Below, piece by piece: positions 16,653 to 26,836 of a stretch of DNA of 64,000 bases (positions are counted from its first letter, which is position 1; each line of letters begins with the position of its first letter). A program made the translations under genes and the position numbers. The notes beneath the pieces were generated by a model that saw nothing but the letters and a program-made list of their open reading frames with translations, did no database searches and had not been told where the DNA came from. The DNA is from Wukongibacter sp050859025 (GTDB taxonomy: Bacteria; Bacillota; Clostridia; Peptostreptococcales; Caminicellaceae). Where the stretch lies: NCBI RefSeq assembly GCF_050859025.1, contig NZ_CP138200.1, forward strand, positions 4,588,001 through 4,652,000, in the 5' to 3' direction.

Positions 16653-18875
16653 CTATTTCCTAGGAAGTTTTAAAATCTTACCGGAAGGTATATCATTAAC
16701 ATCTTCTATATTATTCAATTTCTTTATTTCTTCAATTTTTCCCTTTGATCCATAAAACCTCATACTAACAGAAAACAAAGATTCACCTGATTTTAGTTTG
16801 TACAGCTCTGGAACATTTCCTCTATATTGATCTTTACCCTGTGGAAGCTTTAATTTAGTCCCAGTCCGAATTGAATTAATGTCTCGGATTCCGTTCAATT
16901 TCCTAATCTTCTCTATCATCCCTTGATGTCCATAGAATTTCATACTAACATAAAATAATGTTTCTCCTGCCTTCAAGGTATATGTATCATAGGATTTTTT
17001 AGTATTTTCAATAGCCTTATTATTCTTTTCCTGTACAGCCTTACTTTCCAACTCTTTTTCCTTAACCATTGATTGGTTTATCGATGAGCTCTCATGCTCT
17101 ATCTCAACTTCATCCTTAGAATTTTCAATGATCTCAGTTTTTACAGCTTCCCTTTCGAATATCTCTAAGGCCATTCTTTTATCAACAGCAAACTTCTTTA
17201 TACCATAATATTCATCTCCATATTCATCCCTAAGGATATTATATGCTATTTGAGAGTTGCCTTCCTTATCCCTTACTTTTACACGCCAGTAATAGATACC
17301 TTCTTTAAGATTTTCAAGTTCATATGTTAAGCCCTTTATGTCCTTAGCAGTTCTTATAACCGTAGAAAAACTTTTATCATTGCTTAATTCAAAATCATAG
17401 TATAAATCATGATCCTGAATATCAAAGGATTCCCCCCAGGTAAAAACGTATTTATCCCCATTATATTTAACCTCACCTAAGGAAAATGGCATTGGGTTCT
17501 CTAATACTTCGTAATAATAAAGACGATTTCTTTCAGCTAGTTCAGTTAACTCTTCATATTGTCTTTTATATTCTTTCAGGGTTATAGTCAGATATCTTAA
17601 ATCGGGCAATTTCGTAACATCTGACATGACAATATCATAATAGCCATCTAAGAAATCCTTAGTTTTTTTCCTATTAACAATCTTGCTAAGCTCTTCAATT
17701 TTTTTATTTAATTCCATAATATTTTCTGGTTCTTCAAAATACCTCTTAAAAAGTACGTTATCCCAAAACATAGACAAGCCCTTCTGCCACTTCGGTCTAT
17801 CTGTTTCCAGCTCCCATGCTTCATCAAAATTCCACGGCATAAAGTACCATTTATTTGAGTTCAATGGACTGTATAGCAGGAAATCTGTGTTTATTTTCTC
17901 ATAATTGTCAAATAAAATATTTACTGCAACCCATGTCAAAAAATTTTCTTTATCAAAATGATTCTCTACTACTTCGTTTATATCATTGCTGTAATCATTA
18001 ACATCATCCAGCATAGTTATCAGTTTCTGATGGTCTTCATCGCCCTTTATCTCTAATATATCTTCAAAATCTTTCTTGGAAAAGGTACTATCTTTTTTAT
18101 TCCTTATATTCTCTGGATATCGCAAAAATTTAAAGTTCTCTGCCTTATATAAATGACCATTTGGATCTAATCCATGATTCTTCAGAAATAACTTATTAGG
18201 CTGTTCAATCTGTGTAAAGAGTCCATAATCTTCAAATGTATCCTTTGGAACCTCCGCCGATAGATCCTTGACAAACAGTCTTACAAATCGAGTTCGCAAG
18301 CTTGTTATGTTCGGTATGATTTTAAAATAGTCAAAGGACAATTTATTACGTATTCGCAGACTATCAGAATAATGCTTATTGAGATTGATAATGTTTTGGT
18401 TATGCCATAATCCTTCCCTGTCAAATAATCGAATTTTGAAAGACTTCTGAAGTGCTTTTTCCGATGATTTTCCTCTTATCTCTATTGTGGCATTTGGTTC
18501 CCTTATAAAAATCCCATTCTGAAGAATTTTCTTGCTCCCATCTTCAAAAAATATCTCAACTTTAGATTCTGGAATTCCATCCCCTTCGCTAAATGACGTT
18601 ATATCTTTAAAATTTTGTTCTCTACCATTTTTTTTCGACTTCAAAACAGTAATATATATGCCATCTGCCTTTAATTGCTCATCATCCATATATATCTCTA
18701 AATTTTCCCTAATACCTGCGTTTTCAAGGGGATTTCTCCAATTTTCTTCGTTAAAGGTCTCATTAAAAACTCTTTGGCTTTTTTTGCCTTCATATATTTT
18801 AAAAAGAAAAATCCCAAAACATATAATTGCAGAAGTAACAACAAAAACAATACCTAGCTTCATCCAACGCCTCAT
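16653..18875 (-). CDS. CotH-kinase-family protein with two C-terminal LysM domains
   Basis: A 740-residue membrane-anchored, extracytoplasmic CotH-family protein. The start at 18875 is chosen because GGAGGTAGACATT precedes it and the N-terminal membrane segment (LGIVFVVTSAIICFGIFLF) then begins normally. The CotH region (about 60-470) contains the EIRGKSS and LNKHYSD.LRIRNKLSFDYF segments shared with the second copy at 20418-22139. It also has FMPWNFDEAW at the position of the kinase metal-binding WDxD motif, so the first Asp is Asn here. A fibronectin-like segment and a charged linker follow. Two LysM motifs end the protein (LKAGETLFYVSMKFYG and LKSGESLFSVSMRFYG), which should bind peptidoglycan. 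CotH proteins phosphorylate spore-coat proteins; here the target may be a Pel-associated surface protein or the polymer itself. Confidence 0.87.
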   Translation of the reverse strand: MRRWMKLGIVFVVTSAIICFGIFLFKIYEGKKSQRVFNETFNEENWRNPLENAGIRENLEIYMDDEQLKADGIYITVLKSKKNGREQNFKDITSFSEGDGIPESKVEIFFEDGSKKILQNGIFIREPNATIEIRGKSSEKALQKSFKIRLFDREGLWHNQNIINLNKHYSDSLRIRNKLSFDYFKIIPNITSLRTRFVRLFVKDLSAEVPKDTFEDYGLFTQIEQPNKLFLKNHGLDPNGHLYKAENFKFLRYPENIRNKKDSTFSKKDFEDILEIKGDEDHQKLITMLDDVNDYSNDINEVVENHFDKENFLTWVAVNILFDNYEKINTDFLLYSPLNSNKWYFMPWNFDEAWELETDRPKWQKGLSMFWDNVLFKRYFEEPENIMELNKKIEELSKIVNRKKTKDFLDGYYDIVMSDVTKLPDLRYLTITLKEYKRQYEELTELAERNRLYYYEVLENPMPFSLGEVKYNGDKYVFTWGESFDIQDHDLYYDFELSNDKSFSTVIRTAKDIKGLTYELENLKEGIYYWRVKVRDKEGNSQIAYNILRDEYGDEYYGIKKFAVDKRMALEIFEREAVKTEIIENSKDEVEIEHESSSINQSMVKEKELESKAVQEKNNKAIENTKKSYDTYTLKAGETLFYVSMKFYGHQGMIEKIRKLNGIRDINSIRTGTKLKLPQGKDQYRGNVPELYKLKSGESLFSVSMRFYGSKGKIEEIKKLNNIEDVNDIPSGKILKLPRK

Positions 18876-18919
18876 AATGTCTACCTCCATTTCAGTGAAT
18901 TAGCAATTAAAACTTAGGA

Positions 18920-19600
18920 TTATTCAGCATAATCACCGTTATATTTTACTAATATTGCACTATCAACGCCATCAATATTTGACAGGTTTTCTACAAAGGA
19001 AGTGTTGCTACCTACTTTTCTTAGTTCCAACGTTAGTTCAGTCTTACCATTTGCAGCAGTTTTAGATTTCAATATATAATTTAACTTGTTCAATATAGGC
19101 AGTACATCTTTTCTAGCACCCTCATTATGTTTGATTATTAAAAGATATGTTGTTATATGAAATTTCTTACGAACCATAATTATTAAAACCACTCCAATAA
19201 ACAATGATCCTCCAACAGCTATAGAATAGATACCAGCACCGGATGCTATTCCAACTGCTATTGCCCAAAACATAAATATAATATCCTTTGGGTCCTTTAT
19301 AGCAGCTCTAAATCTTACAATACTCAGTGCACCAACCATACCTAAAGATAATACGATATTTGAGCTGATTGTCATTATAACTAAAGAAGTAATCAAAGAC
19401 AGTAATACTAACGATGTATTAAAACTGTGACTGTAAACGACACCCTGAAAGGTAATTTTATATACATAAAATATAAATAGCGATACAGCTAAAGTAATAA
19501 ATAACCCTATTAAAATGTTAACCAATGATAAGTCACCAAAGTTTTGCAATTCAAGTATACTTTTCTTGATAATATCATTAAATCCTAGATTATCCTTCAT
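18920..19600 (-). CDS. DUF4956 membrane protein
   Basis: A 226-residue protein with four membrane segments (residues about 25-145). They include SLGMVGALSIVRFRAAIKDP, the hallmark of the DUF4956 family, with a charged RFRAAIKDPKD loop. A cytoplasmic C-terminal domain of about 80 residues follows (HITTYLLIIKHN to the end), which looks like an ACT/MgtC-C-type regulatory fold. DUF4956 genes are very often next to VTC-domain and CotH genes, exactly as here, but the biochemical role is not known. It lies 26 bases downstream of the VTC gene in the same operon. Confidence 0.85.
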   Translation of the reverse strand: MKDNLGFNDIIKKSILELQNFGDLSLVNILIGLFITLAVSLFIFYVYKITFQGVVYSHSFNTSLVLLSLITSLVIMTISSNIVLSLGMVGALSIVRFRAAIKDPKDIIFMFWAIAVGIASGAGIYSIAVGGSLFIGVVLIIMVRKKFHITTYLLIIKHNEGARKDVLPILNKLNYILKSKTAANGKTELTLELRKVGSNTSFVENLSNIDGVDSAILVKYNGDYAE

Positions 19601-19626
19601 AATACCCTCCTATATTACCTTATCCT

Positions 19627-20331
19627 TTATTTTAAGTTGTTTATAAAGCCTTTGCACATAACGTATTTGGATGCTGCTGAAATATTATGATTACATATTT
19701 GAATCAAATTATGAACATGGGTTGGTAAAAATGAATCATATTTTATTTCTAAGATCATTATTGGTTCATCAAAAATCATTTTTGTTGCAAGCTTATCATC
19801 AAATATATCATGTGAATTGATACCAACCCTAAGGTTTTTATCAAAGGTAATTCTGACATTGCCAGCACCATAGGTATAGGCTTCTCTATCATAATCAACT
19901 ATTACAACGGGCCTAAGCAATTTTGTAATTTTTTCCATATAAAATTCTCTAAATAGCTTATCATCCGAATTCATCAAAAACTCACAATTGTCATCTAAAA
20001 GCTTATAAAACTCATCTCTAGTAATCCCTACGGAATCTTTTCCGATATACTGTCCATACTTACTTTTTTTCTCCAGCTTTATAATTTTATCGCTAATATT
20101 ATAGATTCTTATTCTATATTTCTTTCTTTTAAATATTCCTAATTCTTTTTCATGAAAGGCACTGCCGTATATATCATCGAAATATAAGCTGCGGACATGA
20201 TAACCATCATCAATGGTCCCATACTTATCCTTCCTTATACTAACCGCAAGTCTCTTTTTCAAATACATATATTCATGATAATTGATAAAATATTTCAATT
20301 CATGCCGCAGCATTTTTTGTCCATAGTTCAT
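19627..20331 (-). CDS. VTC-domain (polyphosphate polymerase-like) protein
   Basis: A 234-residue protein of the VTC/CYTH-like tunnel fold, related to the catalytic domain of yeast Vtc4, which makes polyphosphate from ATP. The start at 20331 is favoured by AAGGGGGAACA directly upstream, over the in-frame ATG at 20349. Basic and acidic tunnel residues are visible in LRHELKYFIN, VRSLYFDD, KRKKYRIRIYN, KLEKKSKYGQYIGKDS, RPVVIVDYDREAY and MILEIKYDSFLP, in the expected order. There is no SPX domain or membrane anchor, so it should be cytoplasmic. Its tight pairing with DUF4956 and CotH genes suggests that phosphate or polyphosphate transfer is linked to the surface polymer made by this operon. Confidence 0.88.
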   Translation of the reverse strand: MNYGQKMLRHELKYFINYHEYMYLKKRLAVSIRKDKYGTIDDGYHVRSLYFDDIYGSAFHEKELGIFKRKKYRIRIYNISDKIIKLEKKSKYGQYIGKDSVGITRDEFYKLLDDNCEFLMNSDDKLFREFYMEKITKLLRPVVIVDYDREAYTYGAGNVRITFDKNLRVGINSHDIFDDKLATKMIFDEPIMILEIKYDSFLPTHVHNLIQICNHNISAASKYVMCKGFINNLK

Positions 20332-20417
20332 TGTTCCCCCTTCTAGCATATGAAAAATAGATTAGCATACTAACTAGTTATTTGTTTCCATATGCTCTAT
20401 ACCAATGAGCAAAATTT

Positions 20418-22139
20418 CTACTTAATAATAATTTTTTTAGCTCCAGTGATTTCTCTACCATTTTCTCTAATCAGGTCAAATGCTTCCTGCCAATTTCCCT
20501 TGGAATCATATGCCACTACTCTCCAAAAATATTCACCTGAATTTAAGTCATCCACCTTACAACTAGTACCTTTCAGATTTTCGTATTTAACTACCATATT
20601 CCTAAATTTGTAATCTGTACTTAACATAAAGGTATAGGTTAAGTCATCGGCTTGTAAATCGTATGATGGAGCCCAATTAAAAATATGATTTCCATCTCTA
20701 TATTTTGGTTCTCCTAGATAAAAGGGCATCGGATTTTCTAGAGCCTCATAATAATATTTTTTGTTGTTTTCCGTTACCTGAGCAGTAGCGTAATAATCCT
20801 TTTCATATTTTGCTGCTGGAGTTTTAAGATATTCTATGTCCGGTGGCTTAAGAATACTCTCCCTAACAGAACTATAGTAACTATCTAAAAGCTTTCTAGT
20901 ATTTTTCTTATTTATTACCTTTGATAATTCTTCAATCTTTCTACTTAGTGCTTCAATATTATCCGTATTTTTAAAGAATCTATTAAACAGCACCATATTC
21001 CAATATGTGGATAAACCTTTTCTCCATTTCCCTCTAAACATTTTTTCAGTCCATCCTGCATCATAGTCCCAGGGCATAAAAAACCACTTATCTGAGTTCA
21101 ATGGACTGTATAATAAAAAATTTCGGCTGTTTGTGTCATAATTATTAATCAATATATTTACTCCCAGCCATGTTAATAGATTATCTCTATCAAAGTATTT
21201 ATCAACAACTTCATCTATGTCTCTATTATAGTCATTAACTGCTTCAAGCATCTCTATCAGCTTTTTATGATCCTCATTTCCTCGTATCTCAAGAATTTTT
21301 TCAAATTCATCATTGTCATATGTAATTTCTTCTTTAGATTTTAGATTATCTGGATACCTATAAAACTCAAAATATTCTATCTTATAAAACTGACCCTTTG
21401 GATCAAGATTATGTCTCTTTAAAAACCTTTTATTGGGCTGCTCGATAAAGGTATATAGGCCATAATATCTAAATTCATCATTTGATTTTTCTGAAGACAA
21501 ATCCCTAATATATAATTCGACAAAACGCGTACGCAAGCTAACAAAATCAGGAATCCTTTCAAAATAATCATAGGATAGCTTATTCCTTATTCTTAATGGG
21601 TCCGAATAATGCTTATTTAAATTAATCGTTTTAAAACCATGCCATTTCCTAGTATCATCAAATAGCTTTATCTTGTAGGATTTTTGTTTCGCTAAACGGG
21701 AAGATTGACCCCTGATCTCCATAGTGCCGTTTGGTACATATGGTGAAATACTGTCTTTATTGGGCTTATCTACATTAAAAACAATTTCAACTACGGGATC
21801 TATAGCATCACTCACATTGTCTCTATTTGAATTATTTATATTGCTATTTAACTCTTCCAAGGAAACAGCTTTATTTCCTTTTGGAGGTAGAACAGTAACA
21901 TAAAGTCTATCTATATGGGAGTCATTATCCTCACTATAAATCTCTGTATTATCAATAAGTTTAACTGCATTCAATGGATTATTCATCAATTCCTTTGCAT
22001 CAGATTTTTCACTAACATTGATTTCATCTGTATATTTCAATTTCGCATGCTTTCTATCTTCTATAAATAAATTCAAAAACATAATAAGTGAAAGCAGGAT
22101 AAAAAAACCAAGACCCAGTCCCCAACTTCTTCTCCTCAT
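20418..22139 (-). CDS. CotH-kinase-family protein (second copy, no LysM)
   Basis: A 573-residue paralogue of the first CotH protein, with an N-terminal membrane segment (GLGFFILLSLIMFLNLFI) and the same domain order but without the LysM tail. Shared blocks include TMEIRGQSSRLAKQKSYKIKL, TINLNKHYSDPLRIRNKLSYDYF and LLYSPLNSDKWFFMPW. Here the metal-binding site reads PWDYDAGW, the canonical WDxD form, so this copy is the more likely active kinase. A C-terminal fibronectin-like region (YTFMLSTDYKFRNMVV to the end) ends at residue 573. It follows pelG by 5 bases and precedes the VTC gene by 86 bases. Its substrate is unknown. Confidence 0.87.
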   Translation of the reverse strand: MRRRSWGLGLGFFILLSLIMFLNLFIEDRKHAKLKYTDEINVSEKSDAKELMNNPLNAVKLIDNTEIYSEDNDSHIDRLYVTVLPPKGNKAVSLEELNSNINNSNRDNVSDAIDPVVEIVFNVDKPNKDSISPYVPNGTMEIRGQSSRLAKQKSYKIKLFDDTRKWHGFKTINLNKHYSDPLRIRNKLSYDYFERIPDFVSLRTRFVELYIRDLSSEKSNDEFRYYGLYTFIEQPNKRFLKRHNLDPKGQFYKIEYFEFYRYPDNLKSKEEITYDNDEFEKILEIRGNEDHKKLIEMLEAVNDYNRDIDEVVDKYFDRDNLLTWLGVNILINNYDTNSRNFLLYSPLNSDKWFFMPWDYDAGWTEKMFRGKWRKGLSTYWNMVLFNRFFKNTDNIEALSRKIEELSKVINKKNTRKLLDSYYSSVRESILKPPDIEYLKTPAAKYEKDYYATAQVTENNKKYYYEALENPMPFYLGEPKYRDGNHIFNWAPSYDLQADDLTYTFMLSTDYKFRNMVVKYENLKGTSCKVDDLNSGEYFWRVVAYDSKGNWQEAFDLIRENGREITGAKKIIIK

Positions 22140-22144
22140 GAAGC

Positions 22145-23590
22145 TTAGCCTCCAATTTTATTTATTCTATCAATTAGTTCTGATAAAAAACCTCCGCTTT
22201 TCTCTTTCCATGATACCTGAACACAAAAAATATTATATTCAATATTATTGAAGTAAACTATAAGCTGAACTATAGCGAATATTACAGATACCAATCCAGC
22301 AATAAAAAAGCCTAGGCCATAATAGCTTTCAGCAATGTTGATTGTTATAAAGGTGAATAAAAAGCTTGTAATCATAAAATTCAGTGCCACTAAGCAGGCA
22401 TTCCTTTTATTATCGTAATATAATAGGATTGTCATGATAACAAACATAATTATAACACAATAGTACCCTAGCACTAGAATATTGTACATATCAATCATAT
22501 TTGAGGTAAATCCAATAAACGGCAATAATTTTATTCCTAGTATCATAAATCCGATTGAAAAAAATAATTGAATCTCCATAATATATACTAACTCTTTAAA
22601 AATAACATTTTTCATTTCATTCTTTGCTACTTCAATATCCTCATAGCAGGCACCGTTATTTATTAAATAAAAATAATTTCTATATTTTTCATAAAAGGCC
22701 GTTTCAACCTTTACAACAAACATCACCATAGTAGGTATTATACTTAAAAAGGCATAAAATGATGGAATGTCATATGAAGGAGCATAGACATAGGTATTTT
22801 CTACAATATGATTCATTTCAGGTAAGCCCCAAAAAACAAAGTTATGTGCATATAACCCCACTGTATAGAAAATATTTGTGCAAAATATTAGATAAAAGTC
22901 ACTAAAGTATTTTATAAAGTTAAAATATAAAGTGCTTTTTTCCCTAAAGTATTTCTGAATTTCATATGCTAACAAAATAATTACAACAAGTATACATAGG
23001 TCAAAGGCAATTAGTACAGATAAAATCTTATCCAAAATTGTATATGTCATCAATATATATCCCGTCATGATTGCAAGAAGAGTTCCATATAAGAAGCTGT
23101 AAGCAACTCTCTTATAATCTTTGACTGCCGATATATAGACACTTAATACCATCTCGATAATGAGTTCCACAAATAATAAATAGGCAAAAAATTTATAAAT
23201 AGTATTTAAAGGTGATCTATAATAAAATACAAATCCTATGATACCTGAGATTATAAGGATTATAGAAAGTGATCCATATAATGCAGGTAAAACATCCTCC
23301 TTTTTCCCCAAATAAAGTCTATCCGACAGATAACGGGACAACATCATACAGTATCCACTTACAAAAATTACAGAAAAAATAAATGAATACATAATTGTTG
23401 CTTGTAAAACTTCCCTTTTATATCGCTCTATTCCAATATTCTTTAGCAAAAATTGCAACAAGGTTATTACAACTACACTTATTACAATAGGACCAACGGT
23501 AACAAATATAGAGTATAAATAGGCTCTAACATTAGCCATCAGCCCTCTATTCTTAAAAAGCTTTTTCAGCTCAAATCCTATACCCGCCAT
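22145..23590 (-). CDS. pelG: PelG, exopolysaccharide Pel transporter
   Basis: A 481-residue polytopic membrane protein with about 12 hydrophobic segments. The start MAGIGFELKKLFKNRGL is the family signature of PelG, the MOP-superfamily inner-membrane transporter and synthase partner of PelF. SRYLSDRLYLGKKEDVLPALYGS in the second part of the N-terminal half is also typical. Length matches PelG. It lies 2 bases after pelF and 5 bases before a CotH gene. Together with PelF, PelD and PelE it should form the membrane complex that makes and exports the polymer. Confidence 0.93.
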   Translation of the reverse strand: MAGIGFELKKLFKNRGLMANVRAYLYSIFVTVGPIVISVVVITLLQFLLKNIGIERYKREVLQATIMYSFIFSVIFVSGYCMMLSRYLSDRLYLGKKEDVLPALYGSLSIILIISGIIGFVFYYRSPLNTIYKFFAYLLFVELIIEMVLSVYISAVKDYKRVAYSFLYGTLLAIMTGYILMTYTILDKILSVLIAFDLCILVVIILLAYEIQKYFREKSTLYFNFIKYFSDFYLIFCTNIFYTVGLYAHNFVFWGLPEMNHIVENTYVYAPSYDIPSFYAFLSIIPTMVMFVVKVETAFYEKYRNYFYLINNGACYEDIEVAKNEMKNVIFKELVYIMEIQLFFSIGFMILGIKLLPFIGFTSNMIDMYNILVLGYYCVIIMFVIMTILLYYDNKRNACLVALNFMITSFLFTFITINIAESYYGLGFFIAGLVSVIFAIVQLIVYFNNIEYNIFCVQVSWKEKSGGFLSELIDRINKIGG

Positions 23591-23592
23591 TC

Positions 23593-25002
23593 TTACTCAC
23601 TTCCATACTCTTCATATATTTTTTTATACCGCATAATAAAGTCCTCTTTTCTATACAACTTGGAAACTCTATTATAAGCATTTTGTCCCATTTCATTCCG
23701 CAGGTTCTCATCCTTGCATAGCTTTATTATAGACTCAGCTATTCCGTTATGATCCATTATATGCTCTACAAATCCAGCTTGTCCATAGTGGTCGTTCCTA
23801 CCATATAGAAGGTCTCGACAATCCCCTACATTTGTACATACATGAGGTTTTCTTGCCGCCATTCCCTCCATTACAGCAAGGGGTTGCCCTTCACTTATAC
23901 TGGTTAATACAAGTATGTCCATCTTTCCAATATATTCGGCTATGTTAACAGTACCTGTAAAAGTAACACCCTGTAGCTCCATTTGCTTTACTAATTGTAA
24001 ACATTCGTCATAATACTCTGGATCTTCCTCTGCTGGACCCATAATGTAGAATTTTACATTTTCAATTTCATCCTTAACAATACTAAAGCTTTGAAGCATC
24101 GTCTTTATATCCTTTATGGGAACCACCCTAATAATTGCACCGATATTAATGGTATCTGTACCCTTTTCCCTAGGAATATTATCAAACCTTGAAACATCCA
24201 CACCGTTTGGTATTATACTTATTTTTTCTTCGTTACAGCCTAATTCGATTTGGAGCTGTTTGTTACTATTGAACAAGGATGTCACAACATCTGCATAGCT
24301 ATAGGCACAGCGTGAAAGGTTATAAAAATAATTAATCCAAATCTCTTTATGATATCCCTTAACCCAATCGGCTTTGATTATTTCTTCCTCACGTTCCCTT
24401 GTGTATATACCGTGCTCTGATAAAATGAAGGGTCTTTTATATAAAAATTTTGCATAGCTTGCTAAAATCCCAGCATATCCAGTAGAAACACTATGGTATA
24501 AATCTGCCATAGGCAGATCCTTCATGAGCAAATAGAATAATACTAGATATATTGAACGCATAGTCCATAAAAATTCTGTAAACGGAGTATACGGATATTG
24601 ATTAATATAAGTTTGTTTTACAAGATTAAAAAAGTTTTTGCTCATAAAGAACTCTGTAGCATGTTTAAATTGAGAATCCATGAAAAATTTAAAGATTACA
24701 TTCCATGAAAAATTATCTCCCATTAGCAGCCCCTTTAATGCTTCATCATGTTCTTTATCAAGCTTATACTTTTTGCCCTTTCTCCCCTCAACAAGTCTTA
24801 TATCATCTAGAAAGACATCTATAATTTCTATTACATTTTTCGGTAGCTCATATTTATATTTACCTTTACAGCTGGACTCAGCACTAATAGCATAGATGAT
24901 AAACTCATGCTCGGGACAAGCCCTAGTTAATGTATTAATCCAGCTCGATACTCCACCAAGAACATATGGATAGCTTCCTTCCGCAAATATACAAATACGC
25001 AT
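23593..25002 (-). CDS. pelF: PelF, GT4 glycosyltransferase of Pel synthesis
   Basis: A 469-residue GT-B glycosyltransferase. The N terminus FAEGSYPYVLGGVSSWINTL is characteristic of PelF, and the protein has the long PelF insertion between residues 60 and 150. The C-terminal domain carries the GT4 donor-binding motif SEGQPLAVMEGMAARKP (EX7E) and IRVVPIKDIKTML. PelF from other bacteria uses UDP-activated N-acetylhexosamines to build the cationic Pel polymer. It is soluble and is expected to act at the membrane with PelG. The gene is 4 bases after the DUF2194 gene and 2 bases before pelG. Confidence 0.94.
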   Translation of the reverse strand: MRICIFAEGSYPYVLGGVSSWINTLTRACPEHEFIIYAISAESSCKGKYKYELPKNVIEIIDVFLDDIRLVEGRKGKKYKLDKEHDEALKGLLMGDNFSWNVIFKFFMDSQFKHATEFFMSKNFFNLVKQTYINQYPYTPFTEFLWTMRSIYLVLFYLLMKDLPMADLYHSVSTGYAGILASYAKFLYKRPFILSEHGIYTREREEEIIKADWVKGYHKEIWINYFYNLSRCAYSYADVVTSLFNSNKQLQIELGCNEEKISIIPNGVDVSRFDNIPREKGTDTINIGAIIRVVPIKDIKTMLQSFSIVKDEIENVKFYIMGPAEEDPEYYDECLQLVKQMELQGVTFTGTVNIAEYIGKMDILVLTSISEGQPLAVMEGMAARKPHVCTNVGDCRDLLYGRNDHYGQAGFVEHIMDHNGIAESIIKLCKDENLRNEMGQNAYNRVSKLYRKEDFIMRYKKIYEEYGSE

Positions 25003-25006
25003 AGTA

Positions 25007-26836
25007 TCACCTTTTATAATTTATTTTACATATGGAATCGTAGCTTTCTATTAGATAAATGTTCTTATCAATTTCTTCAATATTACAATTTTCTACGGAT
25101 TCAATTTCTTTTTCTGTCCTCAATATAAAATATATTTTGTCAAAATAGTTATTCGTATAGATCTTTAGATATGTATCCTTTTTTTCAAACCTAGGTTCTG
25201 CCAACAAATACTTAAGCATTTCATTTGCACCCTCAGTAGCAGTCATCCCTCTTAACCATCTGTAATTATCAAATACCTTTTTATTTAATTCATCGTATTC
25301 CTTTAACAGCTCAGACCATCCCTTGCCATCATTACGGTGATAATCTAAAATGTCATCAGGATGAATAAAGTGGGAAAAAACACCATGAGATGTAACACCA
25401 TTTAATATCACCCACTCTTTTTCGCTTGTATACGTATACCCAGATGTTAGCCTTGGAAATTCAATTATTCCATCATCGGATATCTCAAATTCCTGTTTAT
25501 ACTCATCTTGATCGTAGGAATTATTATATAATGATGATATAATTTTAATCTCTGCATCTGCCTTTAATAGAGCCTCTCGTCCCTCTGGATATAGTATATT
25601 TGATGGTGGGACATAAACACGAAAAGTGTAATTTGGAAAAGCTTTTTTAGATAGCTTATTTATTTCTTCTATTGAATCTATAATAGTATCAACGTTTTTC
25701 CAAGGTTTATAGCCAAGGCTTTTATCAAATAACTCCTTTGTAGAAAGGGGTTGATGATTATAACCATGTATACCCATCTCACCACCATTATTAATAAGCT
25801 CTCTACCATAATAAATGTAGTTCTTAATATTTAAATCTGTCGATTCAGGCTCAATATTTTCAACTTCATCATTATAGGTTCCAATAGCGACCCCTGTATA
25901 TTTCAAATTGTACTTCAAACTAAGCTCCAGCATGTCGGGCCACCAAATTTCCTTATAAAACCGTGGAATTGTCCTCCCAAACTCCTTTGTTATACTTTCA
26001 TAGGTTCCGCTTGGAATTGGCGCAGGAAAATCATCAATGAAGCTGATCTTTGTATTGATAATTGGATAAATAAAATCTTCTTCCAGCAAACTAAGGGAAC
26101 CTAGAATAAAACCTCTATTCATTTTTACATCCAACATCGTGCCATTAAAATATAATATATTTCCTTGTCCATATTTTCGTTTCCATAGAAGCTGAACACC
26201 ATCGATGGATTCAGCATATTTGCTACAGTCCTCATCAAGCCTTAGACTCATTGATGAATTAATAATCAATTCCCTATCCTTTATTTCTAATCCTTTTCCT
26301 TTCACAAGGATATTATCTAACAAACGAATTCCTACGGAATCAACATAATCATTAAATTCGTATATACCAAGCTTTCTATATATTTTATGAAATCCTTCAT
26401 TAAAATCCAATCTAAATGTAAAAAACAGATTACCTCCCTCAAATACATATCTCAATAAACCATCTAAATCATTAAATCTTTCAATATCATCCATTACTAA
26501 AAAAATAGAATCATATCTATTATTAATTGTGGTGACCTCATTAACTGGAATAACATCGTAATCTTTTTTTGTGTACTGTAACATTTTCTCAAAATTTTCT
26601 CTTACTTTGCTGAATACTTCTCTTTCAGAGTCATAGATTATCAGGTATTTTTCAGAAGTAATACTTTCTAATGATTCTTTATCAATTTGTATACCTGCAC
26701 TCTTACTAATATCAATGAGCTTCAGATTCTCATTTCTATTTAATCGTATAATAAACTCTGATCTAGTAACTGAAACAGCAGATGCTAGCATAATAACAAA
26801 CAATAAAATAGTAGTAATATTTTTACTTCTAAACAT
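25007..26836 (-). CDS. PelA-type polysaccharide deacetylase-like protein (DUF2194)
   Basis: A 609-residue exported protein with an N-terminal membrane segment or uncleaved signal (ITTILLFVIMLASAVSV). The region after about residue 270 contains DDFPAPIPSG, an EMGIHGYNHQPLS motif with the HxxxH metal ligands of CE4-like deacetylases, and a SHGVFSHFIHPDD segment. Residues about 40-260 look like a Rossmann-type or glutamine-amidotransferase-like domain. This corresponds to PelA deacetylase-domain proteins (PelA-DA) of Gram-positive pel operons, which lack the glycoside hydrolase part of Pseudomonas PelA. It should partly de-N-acetylate Pel outside the cell. It lies between pelF and the PelE-like gene. 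Confidence 0.83.
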   Translation of the reverse strand: MFRSKNITTILLFVIMLASAVSVTRSEFIIRLNRNENLKLIDISKSAGIQIDKESLESITSEKYLIIYDSEREVFSKVRENFEKMLQYTKKDYDVIPVNEVTTINNRYDSIFLVMDDIERFNDLDGLLRYVFEGGNLFFTFRLDFNEGFHKIYRKLGIYEFNDYVDSVGIRLLDNILVKGKGLEIKDRELIINSSMSLRLDEDCSKYAESIDGVQLLWKRKYGQGNILYFNGTMLDVKMNRGFILGSLSLLEEDFIYPIINTKISFIDDFPAPIPSGTYESITKEFGRTIPRFYKEIWWPDMLELSLKYNLKYTGVAIGTYNDEVENIEPESTDLNIKNYIYYGRELINNGGEMGIHGYNHQPLSTKELFDKSLGYKPWKNVDTIIDSIEEINKLSKKAFPNYTFRVYVPPSNILYPEGREALLKADAEIKIISSLYNNSYDQDEYKQEFEISDDGIIEFPRLTSGYTYTSEKEWVILNGVTSHGVFSHFIHPDDILDYHRNDGKGWSELLKEYDELNKKVFDNYRWLRGMTATEGANEMLKYLLAEPRFEKKDTYLKIYTNNYFDKIYFILRTEKEIESVENCNIEEIDKNIYLIESYDSICKINYKR

